Shown here one piece after another: positions 1 to 10,589 of a stretch of 64,000 nt of DNA (the stretch's first letter is position 1; every line of letters begins with the position of its first letter). Both the position numbers and the translations under genes were made by a program. This DNA comes from Diatrype stigma (taxonomy: Eukaryota > Ascomycota > Sordariomycetes > Xylariales > Diatrypaceae), in NCBI GenBank assembly GCA_022225965.2, contig JAKJXP020000009.1:248001-312000 (forward strand), read 5' to 3'. The notes beneath the pieces were generated by a model. The model saw nothing but the letters and a program-made list of their open reading frames with translations. It did no database searches and was not told the DNA's origin.

Positions 1-350
1 TTGGCCTCCGCGTCGTAGTTGCGCCCCGACAGGTGCAGGCGCGCCACGTCGACCTCCTCGGACACCTCTTTCCCGTCGCTCTCGTTCCGGCCTGCCGCTT
101 CTGGTCGCGCATCTGGTGTTGTTGTGGTTGTTGCTATTGTGGTGGTGGTGATGGCGGCGGCTGAGTCTGGCTCTTCGGCTGCTGCTGCTGCTGCTTCTGC
201 TTCTGCTGCTGCGGGTAGGGAGCCGGCCCGCTCGGATTCCGGCGCTACGATCTCGTCGCCGGGCTGCTTGCGCTTGAGGGTTTTGAGTTTCGCGAGCCGC
301 GCCTTGCGGTCGTCGGCAGCGGCGCTCAGGGTCGCGCGTGAGGAGGACAT
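1..350 (-). CDS. cwf18: Pre-mRNA splicing factor Cwf18 / CCDC12 family, N-terminal part (runs off the window)
   Basis: The reverse strand opens with ATG at 350 and stays open to the window edge, giving about 116 residues. The start MSSSRATLSAAADDRKARL is basic and helical, as expected for cwf18/CCDC12. It is followed by a low-complexity Ala/Glu and Thr stretch, then the family signature LSGRNYDAEA at the edge. Family members are small coiled-coil proteins of the Prp19/NTC-associated activated spliceosome in the nucleus. The central Ala/Thr-rich segment looks like a lineage-specific insertion. The C-terminal half lies outside the window, so completeness and downstream introns cannot be judged. 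The call rests on the N-terminal motif plus the RNYD block; I am fairly sure of it. Confidence 0.75.
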   Translation of the reverse strand, partial: MSSSRATLSAAADDRKARLAKLKTLKRKQPGDEIVAPESERAGSLPAAAEAEAAAAAAEEPDSAAAITTTTIATTTTTPDARPEAAGRNESDGKEVSEEVDVARLHLSGRNYDAEA

Positions 351-1076
351 GATGTTTGCGTTTGTTGTGTTGCGGGCGCGAGGGGTTTCTTCTTTTTCGT
401 ATCCTTTATAATATAGAGATCGATTCGGCAGTGGTCAATTGGAGATTTTCAGTGTAACCTCTACCTATATAATATGAGGTAGACTTTTGACGTTGAAGCT
501 GGAGGCGTATGGTATAGCTTTACGCTTTACGTTAACTAGAGCTAGTCAAAGTCCAGAAGGCTAGCTCAGGTCGTTAGGCCGATCTTAGGCGGAATGGGTG
601 GTGCAACTCGTGCAAGTTGATGCGCGCCTGCGCCACTACCATTGAAGCCTACCTACGGAAGAATTTCTGAAGTTACACTACATACATACATACATGTACA
701 TACATACCCAGGTACCTACCAGCCTGTGAATGCACCCGGGCATACTTAACCAGGTACTGCACTACGATAAGGTCTGATAAGGGACTTGACTTATAGTCTA
801 GGGACAGGGGGCCTCAGCGATGCCGCCTACCGAGAAATTTATTAGTGACGAACTACCTATGACCTACTACTATTGCCTACTTAATACAGAGACGCATAAT
901 ACAGGCCGGCAGATTCAAGGTTGCTCTATAGCTCAACCCATCGGATACATCGAATGCCCGAATACACAATGTTCGTTCCCAGGCCTACCTCATAGTGTTT
1001 CGTAACGATGGGACACATAGGCGTTGGACTTGGGCCGCCATAATCCTACCTCTACCCAGGTAATCGACATCCGATC
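351..1076. other. Intergenic, divergent promoter region of cwf18 and the PPR gene
   Basis: I see no convincing gene here. A 61-codon ORF at 820-1005 has no recognisable motif. The stretch holds short ACATACATAC runs (about 680-710) and CAGGTACCTACC words of the kind scattered through the other gaps of this window. It separates two divergently transcribed genes and must carry both promoters. Confidence 0.6.
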
Positions 1077-3902
1077 ATGTCGGCCCCTTTCATATGCCGA
1101 CAATGCATCGCTCGACTATCGCAATCTTCTGTAACACGACTCAAGCCCAAGCGCTCACGCCTTCATACTCAAGTCGCTTCGAGTTCCGCATCCTCACCAG
1201 CGCGCCTCCCTGTCCCAGAGGATCCATGCCCGCTGAGTAGTACTAGGCAGCCGGGCCAGGTTGGACGGTCTATTAGGGGGCAGAGTATCCAGGTGCCCTT
1301 TTCGCCGGCAGGGGAACCATACTCGCCGGCAGGGGAATTATACTCGCCGGCAGGGGAATTATACTCGCTGGCAGAGGAACCATACTCGCCGGCAGAGGAA
1401 CCATACTCGCCGGCAGAGGAGCCAAAAGAAGAAGAACATGAAGGAATGGAAAGACGATGGGATGGCGACTTGAAAAAATTCGTCCCTCGCAGTAGATTGA
1501 ATAGGAAACAATGGGACAACTCCCCAGTGGCGGCGAGCTCTCGAGAGCTGCAAGTGAAGATTATGGAAGCCAACGGACAGTACAAGCTTCTGTATCGAGA
1601 CCTGATGCATTTGTATGGGCTTTCCATTTCAGAAGCCCGGCATGCAGTTAGCCAGCTGGAAAGGCTGCTTTGGGGACAGGACGTGTCGGAAATGGCCAAG
1701 CGACTGAGCTTTTTTTTCGGTTGGAAGGAAAAATTTAGCGAACAGCTGCAGACTACATCCCAGAATACCACAGCCCCCAACGGCAATACCTCTGGGCCGA
1801 AGAAGATGCCGAGGAAGACTGCATTCTGGGAGTTTCTCGATGAAGATGATTATCCCACAGTAAAGGCTGCATGGCAAAGGCTTGACCCGAGCAAACGAGT
1901 GATAAGGTGGCCGCAAATAGCCCTTTCAGCATTAGAGTCGGGCCCAAAGGAACTGCCTGCTTTTATTCAGGCCAGCTTCGATCATGGTTGGTGTCCAAGC
2001 TACTTTCTGGAGGACACGGTCTACTTGCTCTACCGCACCCTAGGGCCAAAAGAATTCGCAGGGGAAGAAGGGTGCCCGGTTGTTAAGCTCGTCCTCTCCA
2101 CGTTAGAGCAGAATCCACCGAGAGTTATAGCATTCGACCAGTCCGTTCTATACGCAGTTATCTCGGCCTTGAGCTTGGATGACCTCGTCAAATTCTACAA
2201 GACCCTGAAAAGAACCGAGCATCCCATCAATGCCAATACTCTGCAGCACATGGCTAGTCGACTCGCCAAATCTTCATCCCACAAGATCCATGCTGCCGAC
2301 GTGATCTGTTCCCTAGCAGAAACCCCCGACTATAACATCAACTTGCCGGCTCCGGCGAGTATCTGCTCTTCGCTACTCACGTTAGACCCGCACCAGCCTA
2401 TCCCCGAGGGCCAAGCACAACCGGACATGTTATTCAGGCACCTCCTAGAGAACGGGTTTCGTCCGAATTTGTTGACGCTGACTGCGCTGATACGCAATTT
2501 CTGCGTTCGCGGGCGTCTAGATACTGCGTGGAAGATCTTTGATTTGCTACTGGAACACAACTTTGAGCCAGATCCACACGTGTTCTCCATCCTTCTTAAC
2601 GGATCGAAGAAAAGCTTCGAAGTTCCCTCCATCCGGAAGATCATCGAGATTGTCTTCTCCCGCGACGCCTGGACTGGAATCATAGTGTATGACTTCCTAG
2701 ATATCATATATCGTGAAAACGATTCGCAGTCGGAGCGGAGACGCCGGCAGAAGAAAGCCAACAACGCATGGCGCCCTATGCTACAGCTATATGCCAAATT
2801 TTTTGACCTCAGTCCGCTGCAAAAATTCTTTGTTTCACCTCTCGAAAACGTGATCACCGAGACAGGTCTTGCCCCGAAACAAGCGACGGTCATGACAGAG
2901 CTGGCAGATGCGTTGAGACCTCTACCAGACCATATGCTATTCAAGCCTACGGGCCATACGTTGGTATTGCTTTTGGCTGCTCACGCTCGGTCGATCGATA
3001 ATCCAGCCTCGGTGGTCGCCCAGTACAGACGCTTCACTAGGCTGCTCGACAAAAGGGACCCCATCGCCGCGACGCTCATCGCGGACAAGGGGACCATGGT
3101 CTACGACATCTACCTCCGGGCCATGATGCAGTTCAAGGACCGCGTGGAGACGCCCATGAAAGTCATCTACACCATGATGATAAGGGCGGAGCAAGAGTGG
3201 AAGCACACCGGCAAGAACGTCCGCCACCCGCTCCCCTCGGTCTACACCTGGACCATCCTCCTGAACGGCTTCAAGAACCACAAGCACATCGGCGGCGCCC
3301 TCGCCGCCCTCGACATGATGCTGCGGGTGGGCAACGTCCAGCCCAACCTCGTCACCTGGAACGCGCTCATCAGCGCCTACGCCCACGCGGGCCGCGTCCA
3401 CGGCGCCGTCCGCGCCGTGCGCATGCTCGAGGAGGCCGGCCACACCACCGACGACTTCACCGTCAAGGCCTTCGGCCCCTTCTCGCGCGAGCGCCGGGAG
3501 TACGCCATCAAGCTCCTGGCGAAGGCGCGGGCGAAGAAGGCCACCATGGAGGAGTTCCAGATCCCGGAAGCCGCTTTCGGCCGCCCCAGCACCACCAGCG
3601 GCGGCATCAGGCCGGTATCGCCGCAGGCCGTGCTCCGCTTGCCGGGGAGACCAAAGGGCGGCGGTATAAAGCATGCCCTCGGACCCGTCACCGCCCCCGA
3701 CGACCGGCAGCGCTCCGGCTGGCCTGCCGATGGTGTCCCTAGTGGTGATGGTGGCCGGGGTGCGGCGCCACCGCCGCCGCGACCCCAACAGCCGCTAAAT
3801 CTGACGGAGAAGCTCCTCAAAGCCAGGGAGGAATGGAACGATGCAGCGAAGGAGCTCGCGCAAAGAAGGGAGAATATCGGCGCACCGAGTCGCCCATGGT
3901 AA
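1077..3902 (+). CDS. Mitochondrial pentatricopeptide repeat (PPR) protein
   Basis: Single-exon gene of 941 residues. The N-terminus is Arg/Ser-rich and almost free of acidic residues (MSAPFICRQCIARLSQSS...), a typical mitochondrial presequence, with a CxxC like many fungal mitochondrial RNA proteins. PPR-type helical hairpins are visible near residues 464-498 (LLTLTALIRNFCVRGRLDTA) and 721-791 (VYTWTILLNGF, then LVTWNALISAYAHAGRVHGA). Fungal PPR proteins of this kind act in mitochondrial RNA maturation, stability or translation; the target cannot be read from the sequence. A Pro/Glu-rich tandem repeat (residues about 76-116) sits between presequence and body. GC content climbs sharply after about position 3050. 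The C-terminus is Pro/Arg-rich and probably disordered. Confidence 0.85.
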   Translation: MSAPFICRQCIARLSQSSVTRLKPKRSRLHTQVASSSASSPARLPVPEDPCPLSSTRQPGQVGRSIRGQSIQVPFSPAGEPYSPAGELYSPAGELYSLAEEPYSPAEEPYSPAEEPKEEEHEGMERRWDGDLKKFVPRSRLNRKQWDNSPVAASSRELQVKIMEANGQYKLLYRDLMHLYGLSISEARHAVSQLERLLWGQDVSEMAKRLSFFFGWKEKFSEQLQTTSQNTTAPNGNTSGPKKMPRKTAFWEFLDEDDYPTVKAAWQRLDPSKRVIRWPQIALSALESGPKELPAFIQASFDHGWCPSYFLEDTVYLLYRTLGPKEFAGEEGCPVVKLVLSTLEQNPPRVIAFDQSVLYAVISALSLDDLVKFYKTLKRTEHPINANTLQHMASRLAKSSSHKIHAADVICSLAETPDYNINLPAPASICSSLLTLDPHQPIPEGQAQPDMLFRHLLENGFRPNLLTLTALIRNFCVRGRLDTAWKIFDLLLEHNFEPDPHVFSILLNGSKKSFEVPSIRKIIEIVFSRDAWTGIIVYDFLDIIYRENDSQSERRRRQKKANNAWRPMLQLYAKFFDLSPLQKFFVSPLENVITETGLAPKQATVMTELADALRPLPDHMLFKPTGHTLVLLLAAHARSIDNPASVVAQYRRFTRLLDKRDPIAATLIADKGTMVYDIYLRAMMQFKDRVETPMKVIYTMMIRAEQEWKHTGKNVRHPLPSVYTWTILLNGFKNHKHIGGALAALDMMLRVGNVQPNLVTWNALISAYAHAGRVHGAVRAVRMLEEAGHTTDDFTVKAFGPFSRERREYAIKLLAKARAKKATMEEFQIPEAAFGRPSTTSGGIRPVSPQAVLRLPGRPKGGGIKHALGPVTAPDDRQRSGWPADGVPSGDGGRGAAPPPPRPQQPLNLTEKLLKAREEWNDAAKELAQRRENIGAPSRPW
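1302..1423 (+). repeat. 21-bp in-frame tandem repeat (six units) inside the PPR gene
   Basis: Six consecutive 21-bp units, TCGCCGGCAGGGGAACCATA plus C and close variants, the last one partial. They are in frame and encode the heptad SPAGEPY with variants SPAGELY, SLAEEPY and SPAEEPY. The unit length is a multiple of three, so copy number can change without breaking the frame. Confidence 0.95.
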
Positions 3903-4777
3903 TAGGACGCTCGTTGCTATACCTATGTAGTTGTATAGGGAGCATAGCTGGTCAGTTCAAGCACGGGGGTTGGCGTTGGGAGATCTACTACCCGAAGTTG
4001 ATATCTCAAGCCATATATATATATTTGTATATGTATGTACGTATGTGTACCATATCGCAGGGGCTCAACGGACACTTGTTTATAGTATGAGCGTCTTGCC
4101 GCATGGGTGGAGTTGGATTGATACCCTTCCTACTGGGTCATATCGAAAAAATACAATTAAATTCAATACTTACGCACTCCCGGGGGAGAGATTGAGCATC
4201 GCGGCTAAGTATAGTCTGCCTACGACGTAGACCACGGTAACTCCATCCATCTATGCACGTCTATAGGTAATCAGGCATACACTCAGGGCGGTTTCCGAAG
4301 GTTCCTGTAGCCGAACCTAGCCCATCGTATAGGGGTTTGTTGCGACGAGGGCGAACCTCTCCCTGCCAGCGGGACAAACCAGACGCAAGCCGCACTGGAG
4401 AGTGACGGCTGAACGAATTGCCACCACAGACTTAGAAACCAGATCCTGATGACAACCAGTACATGGCAAGGCACGGTATAATTTGTAGGTCTAAGTTGTC
4501 CAGGCAGAGTGGCTACAGCCGACACATGCGTATTTAAGCAATATAGAGAGCCTGATCGGCAGATATACCCAGCTAAGCTACACCGACCCAAGCTCCAGTC
4601 CATATAGAAGTAAAACAACAGGAAAGAAACAGCATCAGCGGTCACTCCTTTTTTGTCTCTCTCTCCTGGGATATATAGTAAATGGCGGTTCTACGCAAAT
4701 GAAACACATCCTTCCGCAGTAATAGTGTGATTCACCAGCAGTTTTTCTTCGAGTGGGTAGAATACCTAGTCACAATG
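3903..4777. other. Intergenic, convergent 3' ends
   Basis: The PPR gene and the Zn2Cys6 gene converge here. There is an AT-rich TATATATATATTTGTATATG stretch near 4014-4033. A 120-codon minus-strand ORF at 4283-4645 shows no family motif. Nothing else is recognised. Confidence 0.5.
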
Positions 4778-7236
4778 CTACGCTACAGTCCTGAAGGTGT
4801 TCTCTGGCCGCTCCAGAATGATCTGGTCGATGGCGTTCTGCAGGGCCGGTCAGTGTCTATATTTTTCGAAAGTGTAAGTTTGGGGGGGTTAGCTAGGACT
4901 TACCCAGTCGACCAATTCGGCATCGCTCAAGACGTTATCCAGGGGCAGGGCATCCGAGAAGTCCAGGGAGAAATCCATGGCGTGCATCAGAGACGTCTGG
5001 TCAAAGAGGCGCCTCGCGGGAGCTGGCTCGGTCGGGCCGTCGTTGTTGAGTAGGCTGGCTAGCGAGCCGTCTCGCACCTCCGGCTGGGGTCGCAATGGCG
5101 GCGGCGCGGGAGCTTTCTGCTGGGGCTCTTGCATCGAGATCTTCCGCAGGATTGCGCCTACCACCTTCGTGGCGTGCGCTGCCTCTTTGGAGGTTTGCTT
5201 CCTCGCTGACCAGATCTTATACGACGTTCCCAGAGCCTTCAGTTTCCGCGAACGATCCTCGGGGCTTCTATAGCGTTAGAGAAGGGACACTGGCTGTACT
5301 AAGTTCAAATGCGGCTTACCTGCTCGGTATGTGCTCGGTGAGGTCGAGGCAGAGTATCATCGATGCGATCAAAAAGTCGTGCATACTCAGGGATGAAAGC
5401 ATATACTTATCATCAAATAGGCGGCCACCTGGCCGACCCTCTTCCTCGTATTCTGCATGGAGCTCTAGTATCCGGAGTGCTGCATCTCGACAAGTGTTGC
5501 GCGAAACTTTGTATGTAGGGTTGTCCTTTTCGCGGTTGAGATACGGTCTATGGAGCACACATAGACTCTTCAAGTACATCATCTCCAGCATTAAGCGATG
5601 CATAATATCTGGGGTGGTGTCTGTGAAGCTGTAAGAACGTATTGGCCGTATTTGCAGCGCTGGCGGCAATTGGTTTCGGTACCGGTGTATTTCATCATCG
5701 AGGGCGACGATCTCTTCATAAGGAACCGGGCGTATCGCCATTGAGTGCCGTATCACGCGACGTAGGAGCCGACACAGCCTGGACTTGTAGCTCAAGTACA
5801 ATATTGAAGTAGGCTCACTTGCGGGCCGTGGCGGGGGCAATGCCATAGTGTTCTCGTCAAAGTCCGAGTCATACAGGTTTCCTGGAGACTCCGTGTCGCA
5901 CTCATCATCCCGTATAACCGGTGGTATCCCGAGAGAAAACGAGAAGAGCACATCGAATGTCTCGATGAAGAACCACAGGCGACGGCGAATCTCACCTTCG
6001 AAGGGCGTTACATTCGCAAGATACTTCGGATCTCTGTGGTAACCCATCCGTTGCGCAAGCCTAGCTAGAAGGCCAAATTTAGTCCATAGTTCCAGAGTGA
6101 CATCCTTCGCCTTCTGCATCTCAGTATAGCCATGCAACATGAGAGCTTCAATGGAATAGGGCTGCCCGGTCAAATAGTTTCCCGAAACGAGGCATTCTAC
6201 GGCGAGAGACGAGAGATTTTCCACGGGTCCCAGCTCGGAGTCTTTAGTTATGTCCTCCCCTTTCGCCACACTGATGGAGCAAGCGACAAGTAGTATGGAT
6301 GCCAGGCAGCTTATCCATAACAGGCTGACTGACGAGGTGTCTTTCCAGAAGCCATCGTATTCCCGTTGAAACTTGGCGGTGTGAATGTATGGTGCGGCAG
6401 TGAACCTTGACCTGAAATAGAGCAACACAAGCTGGTCTGTCCGGTTTCGGGAAGGCAAACGGAGGAGAGCTTGCTCACGACTTATGGTGGCTTGCCTGCC
6501 GAATATGAGGTCCGGACAGTCAGCTATCCAGGGCTGCCATGATTGAGGGGGTGGAGAAGGGCTCGGGGGCAGATCAGGCTCCGACTCGATGAGGCCCCGA
6601 ATGTCGTGAATGCTCTCCAGGATCGATGCCCAGTGGGTGGCCCCGACGTAGCTGCTATCCGCAATTTGGGTTGCCGGCCCTAAGCGGGCAGGTTGCCCAG
6701 GAGGCCCGGGAGGTCCAGGGGGTCCAAGAACGCTTGGTGGTGAGCTAAGGTCGGAATGGGTCTCCGGGTCGTTCCGCTGCTCAGAGCTTGGAGGACTTTC
6801 AAGTGCACTCTCCCGAGGCTGCGCATTATACACGAGGCCATTCACCATGTCCTCCAGCTTCTGGAGACGAACCTGGAGAGCAGGCCGGGATACAGAATCA
6901 TGCTTTTGGCGCGGGTCGGTGTGCGGCCTGGACTCGGCACGAGGTTTGCGAGCGGCCCTCGGGGCATACTCGCAGAAGTTGGCCTCGCCGCTCTTGACAC
7001 ACCTCTCGCACGGCTGCTGCCGGTCACATTTCACCTTGAGCGGGGGGTCAGATCAGCTTGAGCATGTTTATAGACACACATTATAAGGATTATACTAGTG
7101 GTAGACAGACTTTACGCGTGCGACACAAGAGGCACGACACGGGCGGGCGGTTGCGCTTCTGGATCTTGCGCTGAGAACCCTCGTCGGGCTGTGCGCGAAA
7201 GACGCTGGTTGCAAAGTGACCGGGCCGACCGTCCAT
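4778..7236 (-). CDS. Zn2Cys6 fungal-specific transcription factor
   Basis: Four exons on the minus strand: 7236-7111, 7034-5320, 5267-4904, 4837-4778 (754 residues). The first intron splits the zinc cluster. Splicing joins SCLLCRTRK to VKCDRQQPCERC and then ...NFC, giving the complete CX2CX6CX5CX2CX8C binuclear cluster (residues about 35-62). A short linker/coiled coil follows (LQKLEDMVNGL), then a Pro-rich linker and a fungal-specific transcription factor middle domain at about residues 230-470 (FRSRFTAAPYIHTAKFQREY, ..MGYHRDP.., RRRLWFFIETFDVLFS). The last exon of 20 codons was chosen at a CTGCAG acceptor because it keeps an acidic/aromatic C-terminus (LVDW joined to NAIDQIILERP). It is a nuclear DNA-binding regulator; targets are unknown. 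The first intron's donor GTCTGT is weak, so that junction is the least certain. Confidence 0.85.
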
Positions 7237-7782
7237 GATTTCTGGGGGCGTCCGGGATAGCCGGCGATAAGGCCTGAGGGCGAAAGGATTTGATCGGATA
7301 TGACTCGCGACTCGCGACTTGCGACTTACGACTACCTAAGCAGCAACCAGAAAATTCGGCGCTCGCAGCCGGCCTCTAACGTGTCTGACCAGGCAGGTAT
7401 CGAGATGCAAACTGCCGAACAGCAGTAACTGGCGGGATTTAAGACGGTCCCGATTGGGATGAGAGTCCGACAATCAGACTGCTACATGAGTACGAAGTAC
7501 GATGGGGCAATGGCTTATGGTGTAGGTAGGCATAGGCAGGTCTGGTGTAGGCATTGGTGCAGGCGTCCGGTATAGGTATATGGTATGTGGTATGTGGTAT
7601 GGTATACCCGTAATGTCATGGCTCGATAACTAAGTCCAGTGCCAAATGCCAACCTTGGAAGCCAAATGCACCGCGGTTGCACCTGCACTTCGTCGGTGGT
7701 AATCGGGCTTATGAGCCCGTACCTACTTGCCCATATGCCCATACGCCCATGCCTATGTCCGATGCTCGAATGGGATTGCGAG

Positions 7783-7832
7783 GAATACTGCTAAATACTG
7801 CTAAATATCGCCGAATACCGCCAAATACTGCT
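7783..7832. repeat. 10-bp tandem repeat, five units
   Basis: Five degenerate copies of AAATACTGCT (GAATACTGCT, AAATACTGCT, AAATATCGCC, GAATACCGCC, AAATACTGCT). It is non-coding and lies in the long divergent intergenic region. Confidence 0.85.
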
Positions 7833-8893
7833 AGGCATGCTGCAGGTAGGCGGCATGTAGGGGTCTAGCAACCGCTGTCCCTATATGCAGTTAGACTACC
7901 TAGATACGTCCAGGGTGGTAGTTATATCCCAGCAGTGGCTCCACCTCCACCCTTGGCCTCAACAGGTTACTGTCCGAAGACAAAGTACCGGGTAGGTAAG
8001 GACTCGTACATACAGTACATGCCTACCCTAGGTAGTACTGCACGCGCTTCCGAGGAGGTGTCTAGGTATTGTACATACTATAGTAGGCCCCGACCGACGG
8101 ACTTTCCTCGGTGGAGATAGGAATTATTGCATTTCTAAGAAGAGTTAAATCGTCGTAGCTGGAGACTTCGGGACTAGGTAATCTTCCAGTGCAGGTGCTT
8201 GCCAACTGCCGTCTGCCAGCTGCAGTCTCGAGGCAGATTCGAAGATTACCGCAGACCCCCTGAGCTGACATCTCGTTATCCATTATAAGCGATAAATGGA
8301 TAAGAATGGGCTCTTCGGAGGCCGAGGTTCATCCTTTGTACGAGAAACGAGAAACTCAAACTCGAAAATGCTCCCGGGTTCCTGTATGAACAGCAGCATC
8401 TCCACGATCTGTCTGATGCTTAGCTAATGCTGGACGTAAAAAAATATGCCTACCTAGGTACCAAGCATTCATTCGCTATGTCTGGTGCGCCAGGGACTGA
8501 ATCCATCCGACGCTAGATCGTAAAGAGCCGCACAAAGCGACTGTACCACCGGTCTGCGGTGAGGATTCCTCCGATCAAACGACCTAGAACGGCAAGCCTA
8601 ACACCGCCCGGCTCCGGGAACACGGGGGTCGGGCTTGCAAAGTACCGCCGCGCTTGCGGGCGTTACCCAGATCGGCTTGTTAAACGCCTTGGTTATCTGG
8701 ACTCTAATTGCTGTTCGGTATGGCAGACCCTACTGAGCCGCCGCCTGTTTGTGCAGGTTTCGGGAAGCATTCAAAAAAAGGTCCGTACATGGTGTAACGA
8801 TCTGATCAAGCAAATTCTTCGTAAGCTCCGAGATACGACATGTCCATGCCCCGAGCCCCGTAGGCGTCTCTTTAACGTGAGCGCCGAAACGGA

Positions 8894-8901
8894 TATATAA
8901 A
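8894..8901 (+). promoter_or_regulatory. TATA box of the dehydrogenase gene
   Basis: TATATAAA lies about 150 bp upstream of the ATG at 9053 and is a plausible core promoter element. Confidence 0.5.
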
Positions 8902-8990
8902 GCCTTGGTCCTGAGCATTGTGTTTCTCAGACTCACTGAACTGCGCCAGACAAACAGCTCATATCAAATACCCTTCTTCAATTTTCTTGA

Positions 8991-9010
8991 TATATATATA
9001 TATATATATA
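8991..9010. repeat. (TA)10 microsatellite in the 5' leader of the dehydrogenase
   Basis: Ten TA dinucleotides end 42 bp before the start codon, downstream of the TATATAAA box. They probably lie in the transcribed leader, where length changes could alter expression. Confidence 0.9.
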
Positions 9011-9052
9011 ACGTACCTACAATTACATTGTCCACAGCTTTTTATATACAAG

Positions 9053-10162
9053 ATGTCGTCTGCTACGAATCTGATTGTTCCTTCCATCTCCTCTCCTCTG
9101 GCTCTGAGGGTCGAGGAAGCCCCTATCCCGGAAGCGCAACGGGGCACAGCAGTAGTCGAGATCCTAGCTTCTGTCATCGGACCCGGCTATGGATTCCTGC
9201 TGTCCACCCCTCTCCCGTTCCTCTCGTTCCCTACCCCCAGCATCTGGGGCAACAACGCCATCGGGCGAGTGGTGTCGACCGGCCCTGACGCCGCGAAGCT
9301 CGAGAAGGGCCAGCTAGTCTTCGTCGACGAGTTCATCGAGGCCAGAGACGACCCCAACGTGGCCATCATCGCGGGCCTCATGGACGGGCTCTCGGCGCAG
9401 TCGAAGAAGCTGGCGAGCGGGGCCTGGCGCAACGGCACCTGGACGACGCACGCCGTCGTGGCCCTCGAGAACGCGACCCCGCTGGACGAGGGCCTGCTGC
9501 TCGGCAAGCTCGGGTACGACGTGTCCGAGCTGACGTACCTCACCCGCTTCACCGTCGCGTACGGAGGCATGTCCGCCATGGGCGTCAAGCCGGGCGAGAC
9601 GGTGATCGTCGGCCCCGCCACGGGCCAGTTCAGCGGCGCCGCCGTGGAAGTCGCCTCTGCCCTGGGAGCCCGGGTCATTGCGCTCGGACGCAACACCGAG
9701 GTCCTGTCGCGCCTCAAGGAAACCTTCGCCCGGGTCGAGACGGTGATCCTTTCGGGCGACGTGGAGGAGGACGCGAAAGCCATCCAAGCTTTCGGTCCGG
9801 CCGACGCGTTCATCGACATCTCGCCTACCAAGGCTTCCAATGCTAAACTCACGCATATTACCAGCGCCCTCAAGTCCCTGCGGCGCCACGGTAGGGTTTC
9901 GCTGATGGGTGGTATAGCCGGGGATATTTCCATCCCGTACCAGTTGGTTATGATGAACAACATTGAAATCAAGGGCCGATGGATGTACACCCGGGATGAA
10001 GTCAGGGAGGTTGTAAAGTTGGTGGAGACTGGGCTACTGAAGCTTGGCAAGTCTGCAGGCCACACGGTGCATGGAAAGTTCAAGTTGGATGAGTGGCAAG
10101 CTGCATTGGATACCGCGGCGAATCACGATACGTGGGGGAGTGTTGTCACATTCACGCCATGA
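9053..10162 (+). CDS. Zinc-independent medium-chain dehydrogenase/reductase (alcohol dehydrogenase-like)
   Basis: Intronless, 369 residues. I start it at ATG 9053 (MSSATNLIVPSI); upstream in-frame codons only translate the TA repeat and leader. An N-terminal GroES-like fold (WGNNAIGRVVSTGPDAAKLEKGQLVFV) is followed by a Rossmann domain with VIVGPATGQFSGAAVEVASA (about residues 180-200). The usual catalytic-zinc ligands (GHE motif) and the structural four-Cys lobe are missing, so it resembles quinone oxidoreductase-type or unusual alcohol dehydrogenases of secondary or catabolic metabolism. It probably uses NAD(P)H; the substrate is unknown. It sits between a transcription factor and a flavin monooxygenase, which suggests, but does not prove, a small catabolic cluster. 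Confidence 0.8.
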   Translation: MSSATNLIVPSISSPLALRVEEAPIPEAQRGTAVVEILASVIGPGYGFLLSTPLPFLSFPTPSIWGNNAIGRVVSTGPDAAKLEKGQLVFVDEFIEARDDPNVAIIAGLMDGLSAQSKKLASGAWRNGTWTTHAVVALENATPLDEGLLLGKLGYDVSELTYLTRFTVAYGGMSAMGVKPGETVIVGPATGQFSGAAVEVASALGARVIALGRNTEVLSRLKETFARVETVILSGDVEEDAKAIQAFGPADAFIDISPTKASNAKLTHITSALKSLRRHGRVSLMGGIAGDISIPYQLVMMNNIEIKGRWMYTRDEVREVVKLVETGLLKLGKSAGHTVHGKFKLDEWQAALDTAANHDTWGSVVTFTP

Positions 10163-10589
10163 ACCATTGGGTTAAGGCGCGCGCCTCTCTACCCTATATG
10201 TGCCATTGGTTCCAAAGTGTTACTTACATAGTTTTGAACTTCTCATCTCACTGTATACCGATGCTCTAAGTTTGCCTCATTACTTACCTTCAAGTCGTGA
10301 TATTTGACACCATTATTTCAGCTTCTGGTTCCTTTCTAAAACATTGCACTGCCCCTGAGCATGGTCGTTGGACTTGAGTACCTGCGGTTACCATGATCCG
10401 AGAAGGCTATATGAAATGCACCCAGGTATATAGAATATTACTCTGAAAATACGATAGCATATCGTTTATTACTCTGGGAGAGGTCAACTTGGACTTGAAA
10501 ACCTGAGTTGATCAAGATAGCACTCCATCATTCTGATAAAGCAATCTCCAAACCTGGAACGAGTTCACAAAACAGAAAGATGGATGGGT
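10163..10589. other. Intergenic, convergent 3' ends
   Basis: Short AT-leaning spacer between the converging dehydrogenase and monooxygenase genes. I see nothing beyond 3' untranslated sequence. Confidence 0.5.

Larger units (their letters stand above)
7237..9052. other. Intergenic between the Zn2Cys6 gene and the dehydrogenase
   Basis: Shared upstream region of two divergent genes, 1.8 kb. It contains a GGTATGTGGTATGT run near 7565-7605, a decamer repeat (7783-7832), several TACCTAGGTA words (about 8025, 8450), a TATA box at 8894 and (TA)10 at 8991. ORFs of 60 to 113 codons here have no motif support. Confidence 0.5.

Noticed and set aside
2937..3788. 283-codon minus-strand ORF inside the PPR gene
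   Set aside because: Antisense of the GC-rich 3' part of the PPR gene; composition is an artefact of high GC third positions.
8918..9052. N-terminal extension of the dehydrogenase (45 codons)
   Set aside because: It translates the (TA)10 run as Ile/Tyr repeats and lies partly in leader sequence. Family members start at the equivalent of ATG 9053.
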